From Campylobacterales bacterium (GTDB taxonomy: Bacteria; Campylobacterota; Campylobacteria; Campylobacterales; QNZT01), in assembly GCA_027080605.1 (NCBI GenBank), contig JALWRO010000052.1, positions 1 to 8,478 of the forward strand: a DNA stretch of 8,478 nt, in the 5' to 3' direction. Of this stretch, positions 6,397-8,478 are shown one piece after another (position 1 is the stretch's first letter; each line of letters begins with the position of its first letter). The translations under genes and the position numbers were made by a program. The notes under the pieces were generated by a model. The model was not told the origin of the DNA and searched no databases. It worked only from the letters and a program-made list of their open reading frames with translations.

Positions 6397-8478
6397 ATGA
6401 AAAGTTACAACCTGACCTACTCCGGCGAAGCGATCAGCCGGCTTCCGATCGATAAAATCAACGCAGCGCAGTCGATTCTCATTCAACTTTTTACCACACA
6501 GACGCATCAGCCTGTCGTAGAGCATCTGCTGACTATTCTGCAAAACTTTTTTCCCTCCGCCGTCATCATCGGCACCACTACCGCGGGCAATATTATCGGT
6601 GACCATTTCAAAGACAATGAGACGGTACTCTCCATTACCACGTTCGACAAAAGCACCCTCCGGCTCAAACATCTCAAAAAAGTGAGCACTACGGGCAGTT
6701 ATCAGGACGGCGAATATCTGGCAAAAGCATTGGTACAAAAAGATACCAAAGCGCTGATTCTCTTCAGCGATATAGAGACCACCGACGGACAGGCACTGCT
6801 GGAGGGCATACACGCCGTCGCGCCGGAAGTGGTTGTCGCGGGCGGTATTGCCGGTTTCTCCCCGGCGAAAGAGTCTCTGATTATCAGCAACAAGGGTATT
6901 TCGACAAGCGGTATCACAGCGGTTTCGTTAAGCGGTGAAAGACTGAGTGTCGAAAACCATTTCAAAAACGACTGGGTTCCTTTCGGCAAAAAATTTCTGA
7001 TTACCCACGCGGAGGGAAAACGTGTCTACACGATCGACCACATGAAAGCGATCGACTTTTTCAGACACTACCTCGGCGAGGAGGCATGTGAAAATTTCCG
7101 CAAATCAAGTATCCTCTTTCCCATTGTCAAAACCGAAAAAGATATCGTCATCGCACGCACGGCAATGATACCTCATGAAGACGGTTCCATCGAATTTGCC
7201 GCCGATATTGCCACGGGAGAACTCTACCAGTTCGGATTCAGCGATCTGGAGTTCATGGTCGGCGAACACAACCGGTTTTACAAAGAGGTGAAACACCGAA
7301 GCGAATCGCTTTTTGTCTACTCCTGTATCGCCAGACGCCGTATGCTGCTCGATGCCGCACGGCAGGAGATCGCACCGCTAAACAATGTCACCGATGTAAG
7401 CGGCTTTTTTACCTGCGGTGAATTTTACGGCAACAGTGAAAACACGCTTTTCATGAACCATACCATGACCATGCTCTCTTTGAGTGAAGCAGTCGGGCAG
7501 CACAAAGAGAAAACTGCGACATATGCACCCCATACGACAGTAACATCTTCTACCCTCTCGACACTCTCACACCTCATTGCCGTCACCAACAGTGAACTCA
7601 GAGAGTACAACACCTACCTCGAAGAGAAAGATACGCTGCTCAAAGAGGGACCAGTCGTCAACTTCAAGATAGATATGGAGAGAGACAGCGGCTGCACCTA
7701 CGTCTCGCCCAATGTCAAACGTCTGCTGGGATACAGCAGCAAAGCATTTATCTCCGGTGCTGTCAGACTCGATCAGCTTTTCAGCAAAGAGACCCTGCAG
7801 CAACTTATGCTCGATCTGGAAAGATTCAGATATGACACCAACAGCGTCTTTGAGACAGATGTGAAAGCCTTTACCAAATATGGTGAGGAGAAGTATCTGC
7901 ATGTCGTACTCTCCATGCACAAAAACAGAGAGCGGACACCCAATGTCTACATCGGCTACTGTATCGACATTACCCGTCAGGTAGAGACGGAGAAGAAGAT
8001 CCGAAAACTTGCCTTTTACGACCATATTACCGGACTTCCGAACAGAGAACTGCTCAAGCGGACGTTGCAGGAGAAAATCGACGAAGCGCTTAAAAACGGG
8101 AAACTCTGTGCCGTCTCTTTTTTCGACCTCGACAAGTTCAAAGATGTCAACGATACTTACGGACACTCCACCGGAGACAAACTGCTCCAGCTCATCGCCA
8201 ACCGTGTCAAGACGATCCTCAAACCGGATGATTTTATCGCCAGAATCGGCGGGGATGAGTTCATCATGATACACGGAAACCTCAACCGGCAAACCATTCA
8301 AAACAACATTCTTGCCACAGTCAACCGTGTGTTGACGCTTATTCATGAACCTTTCAGCATCGAAGGTAAAATCGCCCATATCTCCACCAGCATCGGCACC
8401 GCCATCTACGGAATAGACGGAGAAAATGTCGAAGATTTGATCAAACATGCAGATATGGCGATGTACGAAGCCAAAAAT
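6397..8478 (+). CDS. FIST-PAS-GGDEF protein, probable diguanylate cyclase (3' end outside window)
   Basis: The first 694 residues are visible and the frame is still open at the last base. Residues about 25-195 fit FIST_N (VIIGTTTAGNIIG, ILFSDIETTDGQALLEG, VVVAGGIAGFSP). Residues about 215-365 fit FIST_C (VYSCIARRRML, GFFTCGEFYG, FMNHTMTMLSL). FIST modules are proposed to sense small ligands such as amino acids in the cytoplasm. A linker (366-415) leads to a PAS domain (about 418-528, CTYVSPNVKRLLGYSS). A GGDEF domain follows from about 535 (YDHITGLPNR, FFDLDKFKDVNDTYGHSTGD, ARIGGDEF at 618-622, ADMAMYEAKN at the end). Metal-binding D577 and the GGDEF loop are intact, so synthesis of c-di-GMP from GTP is expected. 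The I-site position reads KPDD rather than RxxD, so product inhibition may be lost. No signal peptide or membrane helix is seen. The ATG at 6397 is the first in frame after a stop at 6376, with a weak CGGA nine bases upstream. An EAL domain could follow beyond the window. Confidence 0.93.
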   Translation, partial: MKSYNLTYSGEAISRLPIDKINAAQSILIQLFTTQTHQPVVEHLLTILQNFFPSAVIIGTTTAGNIIGDHFKDNETVLSITTFDKSTLRLKHLKKVSTTGSYQDGEYLAKALVQKDTKALILFSDIETTDGQALLEGIHAVAPEVVVAGGIAGFSPAKESLIISNKGISTSGITAVSLSGERLSVENHFKNDWVPFGKKFLITHAEGKRVYTIDHMKAIDFFRHYLGEEACENFRKSSILFPIVKTEKDIVIARTAMIPHEDGSIEFAADIATGELYQFGFSDLEFMVGEHNRFYKEVKHRSESLFVYSCIARRRMLLDAARQEIAPLNNVTDVSGFFTCGEFYGNSENTLFMNHTMTMLSLSEAVGQHKEKTATYAPHTTVTSSTLSTLSHLIAVTNSELREYNTYLEEKDTLLKEGPVVNFKIDMERDSGCTYVSPNVKRLLGYSSKAFISGAVRLDQLFSKETLQQLMLDLERFRYDTNSVFETDVKAFTKYGEEKYLHVVLSMHKNRERTPNVYIGYCIDITRQVETEKKIRKLAFYDHITGLPNRELLKRTLQEKIDEALKNGKLCAVSFFDLDKFKDVNDTYGHSTGDKLLQLIANRVKTILKPDDFIARIGGDEFIMIHGNLNRQTIQNNILATVNRVLTLIHEPFSIEGKIAHISTSIGTAIYGIDGENVEDLIKHADMAMYEAKN

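Noticed and set aside
7567..8448. A 293-codon open frame on the minus strand, antisense to the GGDEF region
   Set aside because: The plus strand here encodes well-matched PAS and GGDEF motifs. The antisense product has no recognisable domain, and long antisense frames are expected from the codon bias.

Overview
The window looks like a piece of a Campylobacterota (epsilonproteobacterial) chromosome, probably close to Sulfurovum or Sulfurimonas. This rests on moderate GC content, many multi-domain c-di-GMP and two-component proteins, and a kinase H-box reading IAHQWRQPLN, a form common in that group. The genus is an inference, since no rRNA or other taxonomic marker is present.

Layout. (1) 3-1574, plus: the C-terminal ~523 residues of DNA polymerase I, followed with a one-base stop/start overlap by an 87-residue protein of unknown function (1574-1837). 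(2) 1841-5528, minus: a two-gene signalling operon transcribed toward polA. The first gene (3552-5528) encodes a receiver-PAS-degenerate GGDEF-EAL protein, a probable c-di-GMP phosphodiesterase. The second (1841-3532), 19 bp downstream, encodes a membrane histidine kinase with a periplasmic solute-binding-protein sensor domain. (3) 5529-5713: a divergent control region with four AATCT direct repeats at about one-helical-turn spacing, directly upstream of a perfect AGGAGG Shine-Dalgarno. (4) 5714-6335, plus: an OmpR-type response regulator that is broken. The receiver domain and the winged-helix domain lie in different frames, and the receiver's conserved Lys-Pro loop and part of its last helix appear to be deleted. 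(5) 6397-8478, plus, running off the end: a FIST-PAS-GGDEF protein with an intact GGDEF motif, a probable diguanylate cyclase.

Taken together, 1841-8478 reads as a small-molecule/redox-responsive c-di-GMP control locus. One divergent arm degrades c-di-GMP, gated by a receiver domain whose likely kinase is its operon partner. The other arm makes c-di-GMP under control of a FIST ligand-sensing module. The transcription factor between them seems to have been inactivated by a ~41-nt deletion. No mobile element, CRISPR array, tRNA or rRNA was seen. No intrinsic terminator was recognised in any intergenic gap.
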